Assembly: GCA_018806915.1 (NCBI GenBank)
Contig: JAGKQI010000048.1
Span: 310,001 to 374,000, forward strand
DNA from: Phytophthora colocasiae
Lineage: Eukaryota; Oomycota; Peronosporomycetes; Peronosporales; Peronosporaceae
DNA: 64,000 nt
Reading direction: 5' to 3'
A model generated the notes under the pieces. That model was not told the DNA's origin, did no database searches, and worked only from the letters and a program-made list of their open reading frames with translations. Positions 9,929-19,118 of this stretch are shown in pieces (the first letter of the stretch is position 1; each line of letters starts with the position of its first letter). The position numbers and the translations under genes are program-made.

Positions 9929-10786
9929 ATGAACTACGGCGGCGGCTACGAGGCTTACAGCAACGACGATTACTCGGGCAATGGCGGGGGTGGCTTCATG
10001 TCCAGTGAACCTACAGGCAGCCAGTCCACGCCCACTAAACGGAGTGGAGCTGCGCAGAGCATCCTCCCAGTAACCATCAAGCAATTGCAGACTTTAAGCG
10101 CTTCCTCGGGAGATGATGACGCTCTGCGCCTCGATGGTCAGGAAGTGTCCACTGTTCGTCTTGTGGGGCTTTTAATCAGCCTCACACCGCACTCTACGAC
10201 CATGCGGTTCCAACTGGACGATGGCTCTGGAGCTTTCGACTGTCAGTACTTTATCTCTGCTGATGATGACAATGCTAGTGAAAGGGAGCTGAACCGCCTG
10301 AGAGAAGGCAGTTACGTCCGTGTAGTGGGGAAACTCCGCACTTTTCAGGGTAAAGCCAGCTTGTCCTGTTTTAGTGTGAACCCTGTGGAAGACATGAACG
10401 AACTGACGCATCATCTTCTGGAGGTGATTTACACCCACTGCTACAACTCCAAGGGCCCTAAGGGAGACGTCACGATGACGTCGTTTAACACCCCTACCAA
10501 AGCTGCACCTGGAGGGAATCAGTGGAATCAGCCTAGTGCTACTGGAGGCTTTGGAGGTGGTATGGACTATGGTATGATGGACTCTAACTTCTCCCCTGAA
10601 CAGAAGGCCATTCTCGACGTACTAGGCACTTGCAACAGTGATCGCGGCCTCAAGATCGACCAGATTTACGCAGATCTCAATGGACAAATGACGGAGCAGC
10701 AGCTACGCAGTGCACTCAACTATTTGACCAGTGAAGGACACGTGTACTCGACCATTGATGAAGACCATTTCAAGCGTACGGCTTAG
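9929..10786 (+). CDS. RPA2: Replication protein A 32-kDa subunit
   Basis: 285 residues with the family's full architecture. There is a Gly/Tyr/Ser-rich N-terminus (MNYGGGYEAYSNDDYSG), which in other eukaryotes is the phosphorylated tail, an OB-fold at about residues 65-170 (VSTVRLVGLLISL, DDGSGAFDCQYF, YVRVVGKLRTFQGKASL, then the NELTHHLLEVI helix), a flexible linker, and a C-terminal winged helix at about 220-285 (QIYADLNGQMTEQQLRSALN, GHVYSTIDEDHFK). RPA2 is the middle subunit of the single-strand DNA-binding trimer used in replication, repair and checkpoint signalling. The gene is intronless, and an E2F-like palindrome lies just upstream. Confidence 0.96.
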   Translation: MNYGGGYEAYSNDDYSGNGGGGFMSSEPTGSQSTPTKRSGAAQSILPVTIKQLQTLSASSGDDDALRLDGQEVSTVRLVGLLISLTPHSTTMRFQLDDGSGAFDCQYFISADDDNASERELNRLREGSYVRVVGKLRTFQGKASLSCFSVNPVEDMNELTHHLLEVIYTHCYNSKGPKGDVTMTSFNTPTKAAPGGNQWNQPSATGGFGGGMDYGMMDSNFSPEQKAILDVLGTCNSDRGLKIDQIYADLNGQMTEQQLRSALNYLTSEGHVYSTIDEDHFKRTA

Positions 10787-10940
10787 AAACAACTGAGGGA
10801 AGAGTTATGGTGAGAGATATGGTCTTTCAATGCATCAGTAATTAGTTCCAGCACTTTCAAGTGTGTCTATTCGTTGGTTCTATTGTATACGCCTTCTCTT
10901 ACTCCTCCGTTTAAACGATCAATGTGGTTTTACATCGTTG

Positions 10941-11963
10941 TCACTCGAGATCAAAGTCATCCAAGTCCCCATTGAAGAACGTACGCTTGATCGTCTCGTA
11001 CACCCCGAAGCAGATGCCTGTGGTCGGCATAATAGACACAATACGACATGACGCGCCTCGCCAAAGCACTCCCGGGCCTTCGTTTTTAACCGACTTGACA
11101 AAACAATCACGTAGTCCCAAGTACTTTTTGTTCTTGCCTTGCGTCATGAGTCTCACAGTGATGACATCCAACGGATTCGTTAGAAACGCTGCCATTCCAC
11201 CAGCAATCGACCCCACTGCAAGGGACTCGGCCGAATTCAATTGTCTGTCTACATTGGTCGACAGCAGATACTGGTGGTAATTCTCCTTCAACGTCTCGTA
11301 AAACAGGAAGGAAAAAGCTGAGAAGAACGTGTCCACACTCAGACATGCCGAGTATCCAGCGTAGAGTCCTCGAACACCTTCCGATCTCAAAATGGACCTG
11401 GCTGCATGAGCTGTTCCCTTGTAGTTCTGCGTATACTTGACCACTCCTCCACTGGCATTGCGAGGGTTACGTCCGAGTTGTAGTCGTGACTTAATGACCT
11501 CCGATGGTACACTAACCGCCGAGATAATGGCTTCACTAGCTGCTCCAGCCAGGAAATAGACCACCCCATGCTGTTCCTCCGGAACCAACGGGGCAGCAGT
11601 AGCCTTGAGCGTCTCGTACGTGCCGAAATACATTGCAGCACACACCGGAGAGGCCAATAACGTCGTACTGAGACCACCAAAGTAGCCCCGCACGCCTTCC
11701 TCTTTCAAAATTGTGCGCACGGATCGAAGGATGCCACTGTACTTGGCACTGGGCTGCTGCTGGATCTTCATACGGAGGTTAATAACCTCCAGAGGATGCA
11801 GCATTGAGTCGGCCACGACACCAGCTACAGCGCCCGAGCACAACGCGCGAACAGCAGGAGACGCAGCAGCCACCGCGGATGTGGCAGAAGCGGTCGGGCG
11901 TGATCCGGTGGAGCGCAACGAGTTGCACGTCATGACGCCCGGGAGTTGCGCTACTGGAGACAT
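10941..11963 (-). CDS. Mitochondrial carrier family (SLC25) protein
   Basis: Three carrier repeats, each with a PX[DE]XX[KR]-type signature on its odd helix: HPLEVINLRMK, VPSEVIKSRLQ and NPLDVITVRLM. The length of about 340 aa from the chosen ATG fits the family, which moves metabolites across the inner mitochondrial membrane; the order of motifs suggests the S-adenosylmethionine/mitoferrin-like branch, but the substrate is not certain. The frame is open upstream to 12281, but that extension runs into the terminal repeat of the neighbouring transposon and looks non-coding, so I start at 11963 (MSPVAQLPGV). It is convergent with RPA2. Confidence 0.9.
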   Translation of the reverse strand: MSPVAQLPGVMTCNSLRSTGSRPTASATSAVAAASPAVRALCSGAVAGVVADSMLHPLEVINLRMKIQQQPSAKYSGILRSVRTILKEEGVRGYFGGLSTTLLASPVCAAMYFGTYETLKATAAPLVPEEQHGVVYFLAGAASEAIISAVSVPSEVIKSRLQLGRNPRNASGGVVKYTQNYKGTAHAARSILRSEGVRGLYAGYSACLSVDTFFSAFSFLFYETLKENYHQYLLSTNVDRQLNSAESLAVGSIAGGMAAFLTNPLDVITVRLMTQGKNKKYLGLRDCFVKSVKNEGPGVLWRGASCRIVSIMPTTGICFGVYETIKRTFFNGDLDDFDLE

Positions 11964-12155
11964 GGAACGTTTGCGTTGAGGTTGCAAGAAGGGGGATGAA
12001 GGGAGAGCACTAGACAGCAGCGGAAGAGCTGGTGACGTCTGCGGTTTTTCCACCACAGGTTCGTTTGTCTTTATACTATTGTTTATTTTACATTTGAATT
12101 GTATTTTATAATAGAAAGTATTGTGTATTTTACACGAAGAAAGCTTGTTAAGAAC

Positions 12156-12183
12156 GGCCGTTCTTAACCGGGATCGCAATCCC
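12156..12183 (+). repeat. Left terminal inverted repeat
   Basis: It begins GGCCGTTCTTAACC and continues GGGATCGCAATCC. It pairs with 14824-14851 with one small indel and a few mismatches. Confidence 0.7.
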
Positions 12184-12310
12184 AAAATCGATACCTGATT
12201 GGCCACTTCCTCTTCGCTTATTTCCGAAAGGATAACCCAGTGTACCCCCACGCGATCCAAGTCTTGGATCGCGCACTGCACTGGATCGCCGGGTCGTGAG
12301 TGGTGAAGTG

Positions 12311-13540
12311 ATGAATTTGCCGGAGTTCATGGAGCACTTTCAGGGCGATAGCCTTCGCCAGCGACGCCGCCTTCGTCTCCTCCTGCTAGCTGCTGCAGTC
12401 GACCTGGCCCCTGACGAGCGAAACGGATGCATCCTGCGTCGTCGCTTAGATTGGAACGTTCACAAACAGACGTTGCTGCTGGAAGGCCAATTCCAGCGCT
12501 GTTACCGCATGAGCGTGGAGTCGTTTGAGCTCCTGCTGTCATTCATAAGACCAGCGCTTGTCAGGGATGAGCTGCAGTCCCGCCGCCGCACCGCAACGGA
12601 CCCAATTACCCCGGAGAACATGCTACAGATGACAATTGCGTGGCTTGCCGGAAGTGGGTACCAGGTGACACGTTGTCTCGGCGGCACATCGGTCCCTGCC
12701 ATCTACACAGCAATGCATGACGTTATGAACGCCATTTGCCAGTGCCCAGAGCTGAGAATTCGCGCTCCAACCGAATCGCAGCAGCGCATGTTTGAGTTAG
12801 CCGATGGATTTGCCGAAATCAGCAAGGACAGCATTTTGACTGGATGCGTTGGGTGCATCGACGGGTGGCTGTGTGAGATTCGCGCACCAAGCGCGAAGGA
12901 GGTGCCCGACGTGACCTCGTTTTTCTCTGGTCACTATCAGAGATATGGAGTTAATGTACAAGCTATCTGTGACTCGTTGTCGCGCTTCACTGGTTATTGC
13001 TTTGATTCTCCGGGGAAAGTAGGAGACTCAATCGCATTTAAGAAGTGGAAGTTAAGCAACGCTATCATGGAGCTGCCCGCAGGTCTCTACATTATTGGAG
13101 ACAACGCATACCCTCTCTCGAACTCGCTGTTGGTGCCATTCAACAAGCTTGAGATCAAGAGCAAGGCGCACTCGGACTATAATTTTTTTCTGAGTCAACT
13201 ACGGATTCGGATCGAGATGGCGTTCGGTTTACTGGTGAACAAGTGGCAGATTTTCAAGCGTCCGCTTGTTGTTGACTTTGTGAACGTCAAAAAGGTGATT
13301 AAGACGTGCATGAAGCTGCATAATTTCTGTATTGATGAGCGCACCAAGAACCAAAATGCAACTAGACGCGTACACGCAGTTACTGCTGATTATCACAGCC
13401 TATCCGAAAGCTGGTATCAACCTAGCGACAACTCCACCGAGACAGACATCCTGCGTCCTGATGCACTCGGACGTATCCTCCGTGATGTTGTAAAGACTCA
13501 CATCCAAAACTTTGGCCTTCGTCGTCCCCGAGCACGCTAG
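12311..13540 (+). CDS. Harbinger (DDE_Tnp_4) transposase, 409 aa
   Basis: Full-length endonuclease of the PIF/Harbinger family. An N-terminal helical region contains MTIAWLAGSGYQVTRCLGG (helix-turn-helix-like). It is followed by the catalytic domain with GCVGCIDGWLCEI (first Asp), YGVNVQAICDSLSRF (second Asp region), GLYIIGDNAYPLSNSLL, and RIRIEMAFGLLVNKW (Glu). The first ATG is at 12311; open frame upstream has no ATG. It overlaps nothing and ends 20 bp before the stop of its partner gene. No disruptive stop or frameshift is seen, so the enzyme could be functional. Confidence 0.93.
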   Translation: MNLPEFMEHFQGDSLRQRRRLRLLLLAAAVDLAPDERNGCILRRRLDWNVHKQTLLLEGQFQRCYRMSVESFELLLSFIRPALVRDELQSRRRTATDPITPENMLQMTIAWLAGSGYQVTRCLGGTSVPAIYTAMHDVMNAICQCPELRIRAPTESQQRMFELADGFAEISKDSILTGCVGCIDGWLCEIRAPSAKEVPDVTSFFSGHYQRYGVNVQAICDSLSRFTGYCFDSPGKVGDSIAFKKWKLSNAIMELPAGLYIIGDNAYPLSNSLLVPFNKLEIKSKAHSDYNFFLSQLRIRIEMAFGLLVNKWQIFKRPLVVDFVNVKKVIKTCMKLHNFCIDERTKNQNATRRVHAVTADYHSLSESWYQPSDNSTETDILRPDALGRILRDVVKTHIQNFGLRRPRAR

Positions 13541-13560
13541 GCGTTCTCAAAATAGAGGTG

Positions 13561-14718
13561 CTACTGGATTCCGTGCATGAACTCGCACTCAATCTGGCTG
13601 ATGTGGAGCTCCAGTGTTTGCTTCTTTTCCTGTTGCGCTGCGAGAGCTTCACCGATCTCAGCAGCATCAATCCCTTGCCGCTGATATTCTTGGCGCTTGG
13701 CCAAAAGCTGCTTGGTGACCGTGTCATTGTGATCAAGCATGGAATACAACGTAGTAAGATTCTGAGCCGTCCGTTGTTCTTGAATAAGTAGTCTCTGCTC
13801 ATTCCAGGTGTCTTCCTGCACAGCAACTACGTCAGTCATCTCATTCTGCAGCAACGCACTGACGCGCTCAAGAATATCCGATGACTGCGACGTCTTTCGA
13901 CGCTTTCGGTTCATGGTCTGCTTTGTCGGCTGCCCTTCCCTCGTCGAGTCATCTTCGTCTTCAGCATAAAGATTTGCCGCGCAAAATTCTCGTCCACCTT
14001 GTCGATGCTCACACCATCGGTCGAGGTAATACACATCTGCTCTTCCACTGCAGAAGTCCCAAAAGTCATTACTTCCCTGTCCCGACACCTTCGACTTGGC
14101 CTCTGCGCTGGCAAAGTTGCTGCTGACCTCCTTCCACATTCGCTTCAGCTTTGAAGCCGAGTGAACCATCACGAAAGAGGCATCAATGCCCTCAAAGATA
14201 GATTCAGGGGAAATTATTGTGCTAAAGTCGCCAGTGTCAGCTCCAAAAGCTGCAACAACCTCTATCCAAAACGTGGAGCCCCCTTGGTCAATCTCCTCGC
14301 GGGAGAGCTGATTACCTGTGCGAAGAAATGCCTCGTAGAATCGATCAGAGAAGAGCACGTTCAACAATCGGAACATACACCCCTTGGTGCGCTTGGCTTC
14401 CTCATGGCTCTCCCCCTTTGCTTGGCTTCGCTGGCGCAGCAATAGCGCTTCAACTCCATCCTTGTTGGTGTCCCACGCCTCAAGTATCGCGACGCGGTCG
14501 TCCTTCTTGGTGTTCTTAATGACGTTCAATTTGTGCACCGTGCATTCCAGCTTGAGCTGGTCGAGGCTCCACTTGCTGTAGTCATCCGACGTTGGCGGCC
14601 GCACTGGACGCTTCAGCGACGTGAGGTCGATCGTCACGGTCCACTTGGATCTCACTGTCATGGCCACCGTACCGGCAATAGCTACAGCGTCGCCGGCTTC
14701 CTTGCGCTTGGCGCTCAT
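13561..14718 (-). CDS. Harbinger partner (accessory) protein, 385 aa
   Basis: A single-exon frame from ATG 14718. It is a paralogue of the three-exon gene at 3961-5384. Shared landmarks are KRTKGCMFRLLNVLFSDRFY, a central helical region with SIFEGIDASFVMVHSASKLK, GRADVYYLDRW, then a basic patch (NRKRRKTS) and a C-terminal coiled coil (about residues 270-380). Its position tail to tail with the transposase inside shared terminal repeats marks it as the second protein of the element, probably binding DNA or transposase. No known domain is obvious to me. Confidence 0.8.
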   Translation of the reverse strand: MSAKRKEAGDAVAIAGTVAMTVRSKWTVTIDLTSLKRPVRPPTSDDYSKWSLDQLKLECTVHKLNVIKNTKKDDRVAILEAWDTNKDGVEALLLRQRSQAKGESHEEAKRTKGCMFRLLNVLFSDRFYEAFLRTGNQLSREEIDQGGSTFWIEVVAAFGADTGDFSTIISPESIFEGIDASFVMVHSASKLKRMWKEVSSNFASAEAKSKVSGQGSNDFWDFCSGRADVYYLDRWCEHRQGGREFCAANLYAEDEDDSTREGQPTKQTMNRKRRKTSQSSDILERVSALLQNEMTDVVAVQEDTWNEQRLLIQEQRTAQNLTTLYSMLDHNDTVTKQLLAKRQEYQRQGIDAAEIGEALAAQQEKKQTLELHISQIECEFMHGIQ

Positions 14719-14823
14719 GTTGCCTTTTGGACGGAACTCGTTGCCGTTGTCCAGACCGCGATCCGGTCAAGAACAGACGGGTCGCAAAGCCGAAGCCATT
14801 TTGCCGCGCCGCCCTAGCCCTTC

Positions 14824-14851
14824 GGATCGCGATCCGTGGTTAAGAACGGCC
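14824..14851 (-). repeat. Right terminal inverted repeat
   Basis: Read inward it begins GGCCGTTCTTAACC, then ACGGATCGCGATCC. It matches the left repeat at 12156-12183. Confidence 0.7.
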
Positions 14852-14919
14852 CTTAGTCCGTACTAATGTAACTTGCGTAGATATCTTTTGTTGCCATCTT
14901 GCTTGACCCATTTTATCTC

Positions 14920-15910
14920 CATTTCAAGGACCTCATTTTATCACTTCTCGGCGCTGTGGTGAATTGGAAGCGTGAGCCAGAGTGCTATGTTGAAAAAATT
15001 CAACAAAAGTGCCAAACATCGAATGAACCGTTCGATGCTGCCGTGATGCGTGTTCGGACACGGTGAAGCCGAGAGTTCTCAAGCATTTGGCTCGTTATGT
15101 ACTTCGCAAGCCCATTGAGGACGTCACGGACGCCGATATCATGGCAAAGGTCCGCGAGAGAACGAGCACGTTGCAAAATGGTCATATTCCGGCGTTCTTT
15201 AAGGCTAATCTGCGGATGGATATGGCCGAGAAAGACATTGATGCCAGGATTTTGAAATATTTCGTGGATTTTGAGCAGTTGGTCGAGGACCATGGGTTTG
15301 AAACGATGCTTGGTGTTGGATCATCAGCTGATGATGGATATCGTGACCGGATAAAGTAGAGGTGCAAGCTTCTCATGACTGGACTAGCACCTACGATACT
15401 GAGGATAGAAATTGAGCGACTGGTATTGCTGCAGAACAAGGATGCCAGGACGGACGACGTCGCTCTACATGACCTCATTCTGCAGCGAGTTGCTGCCCAG
15501 AAGCATTGCCACCTGATGCAGCTAGAGGAGAAGCAGGACAAGCATGTCTACAGCGGGGATCAAGAAAAGTAGCGAACCTAAAGCTAAGACCAAGCCTTCA
15601 TATGAACCACCAGTTAAACAGAAGGAGAAAAAAAAACGGTTCCGCGCGAGTGCTGTTGAATCTGCAAAGGTGCTCACTTTGCGCAACAGTGCCCTACTGC
15701 GACCGACTCTCAAAAGGATGATGCTAAGAAGCGCCTTGGAGAGGCTCGGGCTAAACCAGCAAAAGATACCCGCATCTCGAAGTCACCGGATGACTCCTGA
15801 CCACAGGCAGTCAGCACTAGAGCGCTTACGAACTCATGCACCGGCTGGGACACAGACATTTCCACGTCCCCATCGGCATCAACTCGGAAACTTGGCATCT
15901 TGATCTGTTG
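14920..15910 (+). pseudogene. Ty3/gypsy gag relic
   Basis: The pieces match the order of the gag region in the gypsy element at 28328-29300: GAVVNWKREPECYVEKIQQK (14957), KVRERTSTLQNGHIPAFF, MAEKDIDARILKYFVDFEQL, QVxLHDL-like helices, a Lys-rich linker, and a zinc knuckle CxxC-KGAHFAQQC (about 15657). In the knuckle a Trp codon has become TGA. At least two further frame changes occur (about 15060 and 15360). No protease, polymerase or LTR is seen nearby, so this is an isolated fragment beside the Harbinger right end. Confidence 0.75.
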
Positions 15911-16183
15911 TCCCAATTCAAAACTTACCTGTCGATCTGGTTCCTCCTTTGAAGCTTGATCACCGGCGAAGACGTTGGCCTTGATGGGCCAAATTTAACT
16001 TTATGGAAACGGCCACTTGTTGTTGAGAAAGTAAAATGAATTCTGAAAGCTTACCAGACCTGCTAGCTCCCTCGATTCCTACCTACTCGTGGCCTTCTTG
16101 GGCCCCATGGAGCCTCACCTTGCCACAGCGTCGTCGCTCATTGGCCTACAACACTAGCCTTCGCTAGGACCTGCCACACTTCA

Positions 16184-16450
16184 CAAGATCCGGATACACA
16201 AACTGTCTGATAACCATCAGGCAGCTCTACACATGCAGATGCTCGTCCTCCGTAGCGCTGTCCTTTCCTTTCTGCTCATTGTGCTTGCACGTCACGTGTA
16301 CGACTCGCGTGCTCACAGGATCCAGATACACAGGCTGTCTGACAGTCATCAGACAGATCAATACATGCACACGCTTGTCCACCGCAGCGCCGTCCTCTTC
16401 TTGCTACTCGCTGCTGCCACACACCACCCACGCGACGCGCTTGCTCTTCG
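16184..16450 (+). repeat. Imperfect tandem duplication, about 134-bp unit, two copies
   Basis: The unit starting near 16184 (AGATCCGGATACACAAACTG) recurs near 16318 (AGGATCCAGATACACAGGCT). Matching blocks continue through CGTAGCGCTGTCCT/CGCAGCGCCGTCCT. The duplicated unit encodes a hydrophobic stretch in an open frame (16233-16505), but nothing identifies a real protein. Confidence 0.65.
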
Positions 16451-16499
16451 TCTCACTATGTCTTTTGTCTCCGCTTTGCATACTCGACATGGATGTCAG

Positions 16500-17040
16500 G
16501 TTTGACCAAATACGCAAAACACTGTAAACGAGATCGGTTAGCACCTCAAACTGCCAGCCAGCACTGAAAACTTGGCCGCCCTGTCGCCACGCGGGCAGCT
16601 GCCCCATCCAGGGCTAGGTTTCCGACCGCCGTTCGACGTGGCACACGCACAGCCCAACCAGCACGCAGGGCAAGCAGACGCAGGGCAAGCAGAGACGCAA
16701 ACACAGTGGACGGTGACACACAGGCCTAGCAGGTCCACATCCCCACGCCCCACGCAGAGCACGCAAGCTCACGATGTCGCACAGGCACGTAGGAAGCAGG
16801 ACACCAACAGAGCACGGCAGCAGACAGGGCACTACGCATGCGGGAGGCAGCACGCAGAGGAAGCATGCAGAGAAATCGCGAATGTGGTGGTGGGAGCGCG
16901 CTGAGCACGAGCGCCGGGATGTGTCAGACACGGACACCGGGTGGAGCCACCACAAGCGAACAGTGTATAGAGCGTATGAAGGCACACCAGAGCGATACAC
17001 ATTGGTAAGAAAGGTGAACATGTATTCGATTTAAGTGCCG
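16500..17040. other. Low-complexity stretch, no gene recognised
   Basis: Rich in CAGGCA/CACGCA-type words, with short direct repeats such as CGCAGGGCAAGCAGA (16670-16695). Open frames on both strands give Cys/Pro/His-biased translations with no recognisable domain, which I take as chance. Confidence 0.4.
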
Positions 17041-17049
17041 ATCTAACAT

Positions 17050-18015
17050 CTACTCTGTGTTTAATGCGTGGCTGTTTCGTGCAGGGCGTCCTGCGCTTTG
17101 AGCAGCCGCAACTCGGTGCGACTTGTCTCTTCCTCTATACACAAGTTTGTCGCGGCGGAAGACGTCAAGCTGTCCCCGTGCATGAAGAGCAAACACAACA
17201 TGTATGCAGCACGCATATTTCAGCCAGTACTTGCAGGGGCAAGTACGGCGAACGAAATTCACCGGCCAGCCACAATCAGGCATGTCTTTCACTTCCATCT
17301 GAGCGGTGTGGCACCGCATGCGTGCGGTGACAGGAAGAATCTCATGAGTACGTTTACTTCCGGTTCGTACACGGTATCGCACCGTTCTGACTGAACGTTT
17401 GTCGAACGTCCAGGAGAAAGTGAACGGGCTGCAGCAGTCTTGTCCTCCCTTGAATCCATTCTCGCGTATTATAGTGCGAACGTCCTCGAGGTAGTCACTG
17501 GCACCCAATTGTGACGCCCGATAACTTTGAACAAACCGCTGCACTGTATGCAGTGCTGGTAGCGTAGTTTCGTCGAGCTGGAACCTGCGCAAAAGCGCAT
17601 TTCGAATACGAAGTACCTTGTGGTTGTGGGCCGCCATCTCTCGCGCCACCTCCTTCATAGGCTCCGTCCGTCAAACCGCGCGTCAGATGCTCCCCATACT
17701 CCCACACAGTCACAATGTTGAGTGCACTACACTGCTGGGTTTTCCCCCTCCAGAGGCAGCGGCCAAACGGGTTGTCCCCCGCGCAGGCTTCGCAACTACA
17801 GCGTAGCAAACGGGTGCGAATATTGTGGGGGCCGAGGTAGCGCACAGATTACACGCGGACAGGTCGCTCTTCTTGACAATGTAGGACTTCAGGGATTCCA
17901 ACAGCATAGTAGCATCGTCTCGGGGCAGCCCGTGGGCGAGTGAGTCCAGTCTATCATCCGAGGCATGGCGTTGGTGGTGCGGGGTAGAGGCGATACCAAA
18001 ATGCTCGTTGGGCAA
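17050..18015 (-). pseudogene. Internally deleted MULE transposase fragment
   Basis: The minus strand carries the two ends of a Mutator-like transposase. There is an N-terminal zinc-binding region (CSCEACAGDNPFGRC...QQCSALN, 17845-17680), followed after a frameshift by MKEVAREMAAHNHKVLRIRN. A C-terminal SWIM zinc finger has CPCKYWLKYACCIHVVFALH (about residues 137-156 of 17050-17658). The DDE catalytic core that should lie between them is missing, and the N-terminal part is frameshifted near 17650 and 17830. It is therefore a non-autonomous deletion relic. Confidence 0.7.
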
Positions 18016-18441
18016 AGCTCTTGTTGTGCAGATACTCTAAAGTATACCCACCACGCATTTTGGCGTGCTGTGGTTTGGTTGGATGTGAGCCTCCGTACTT
18101 TTTAAGTGGTGAACAGCACACGCTGGGTGCTGTTGTTCATCTTTCGGTGCTATGGTGATTTTGCGGGTACGATGTGTACTTTTTCAGTGATTTAGATGCG
18201 TTGTCGTCAGGTTTCACAGTCAGCTCAAAACAGGAATCGACAATCGCCTAAATATGAATTTAGTTCCGCACGTTATCGAAGTGAGCTCACATGAATTCAT
18301 AATTGAAGTTGGTTATTCCTGGTTGTCTTGGCTATTGAATTCTGAAAGTTTGATTGAGATTTTGAATTGTATGAATAGAATATTGAATTTTCGAATGCTA
18401 ATCATATCTTATCATCTGGAAAGTAAGTCCCAGAACGCCTA
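18016..18441. other. AT-rich stretch without recognised gene
   Basis: Increasingly AT-rich toward the MULE insertion site. One open frame (18254 onward) gives an Ile/Leu/Asn-rich translation without domain similarity, which I do not call. Confidence 0.4.
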
Positions 18442-18450
18442 CCAAGTGCG
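18442..18450. repeat. Target-site duplication, left copy (CCAAGTGCG)
   Basis: Nine bases, CCAAGTGCG, are repeated exactly at 24183-24191 on the other side of the MULE. A 9-bp duplication is the usual mark of Mutator-like insertion. Confidence 0.9.
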
Positions 18451-18456
18451 GAGAGG

Positions 18457-18473
18457 CGTTACCGCAACCTTAT
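18457..18473 (+). repeat. MULE left terminal inverted repeat
   Basis: CGTTACCGCAACCTTAT, an exact inverted match to 24160-24176. The outermost six bases between this and the target duplication match poorly. Confidence 0.85.
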
Positions 18474-18772
18474 TACAACAACACAACATCCAATATGGCA
18501 ACCTTATGGCCTAAAGCAACCCCGGAGCATCTGTTTTTCAACGTAATTTATAATAAATTTCACAAACACGTCGACGTCGTCATCATTTTCTTTGTAAAAT
18601 ACGCGACCACGTAGCCTTTGACACAATTTTTTCTAAAAATAGAGATTTGTACTATACATTAAATCTAGGTACGGTACACATATTATGTGTTTCTCACGCA
18701 ATATTGTGTGTTGCACGACAACTTGTGTGGCACACATTCTCGATACTTAGAGATTTTTCGTGAAGAGGAACG

Positions 18773-19118
18773 ATGGACGGAAGATCGCTAGCCCGTGAGC
18801 TTGTGCGCGCCCGAATTAACGAGCTCATGGTCATGAAGAACAACCTGAGAAGATTGGCACGAATCTGAGAAGCTACTAAGACTACAGATGGAGCTGCTCT
18901 CCCAGATTGAGGAGGATGAGAGAGCATTTACGGCTTGGCATCTGATTTGAGAGTTCAAGTGTAATTTTGGACGGTACTTCATCGTTTGGGGTGCTTTTAG
19001 AGCTGACGGTACACAAACTGAGAGAGGTAGTAATATTGGTTGGCTGTATTACCATGTTAATACTGCTACTTCTCCTACTTCAGCTCCTCCACAAGCTTCG
19101 CGTCGATAGTTTTCGTCG
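18773..19118 (+). other. Possible small second gene of the MULE, disrupted
   Basis: On the strand opposite the transposase, ATG 18773 opens MDGRSLARELVRARINELMV. In another frame this continues EKLLRLQMELLSQIEEDERA (coiled-coil-like), then in a third YFIVWGAFRADG and IGWLYYHV up to a stop at 19110. Plus-strand order and amphipathic character suggest a small decayed coding gene, but no family is recognised. It could also be spliced. Confidence 0.25.

Larger units (their letters stand above)
12151..14852. mobile_element. Two-gene Harbinger transposon, apparently complete
   Basis: Imperfect terminal repeats (inward GGCCGTTCTTAACC then GGATCGC) lie at 12156-12183 and 14824-14851, and TTA flanks the element on both sides (12148-12150 and 14853-14855). 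Inside are a transposase (+) and a partner gene (-), tail to tail with 20 bp between their stops. Both reading frames are intact, so recent activity is plausible. The left end lies about 190 bp upstream of the mitochondrial carrier start. The left tip is itself a 20-bp palindrome (12148-12167). Confidence 0.8.

Noticed and set aside
11964..12281. N-terminal 106-residue extension of the mitochondrial carrier
   Set aside because: It is read through AT-rich DNA and the terminal repeat of the neighbouring Harbinger element; carrier similarity starts only after 11963.
14533..14866. Plus-strand frames at the right end of the Harbinger element
   Set aside because: They are antisense shadows of the partner gene's N-terminus and the terminal repeat.
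16614..17021. Cys-rich minus-strand open frame resembling a secreted Cys-rich protein
   Set aside because: Its Cys and Val codons come from CA/GC-rich repeats; there is no credible signal peptide and no similarity.
18254..18514. Ile/Leu/Asn-rich frame next to the MULE left end
   Set aside because: It is explained by AT richness and crosses the target-site duplication into the element.
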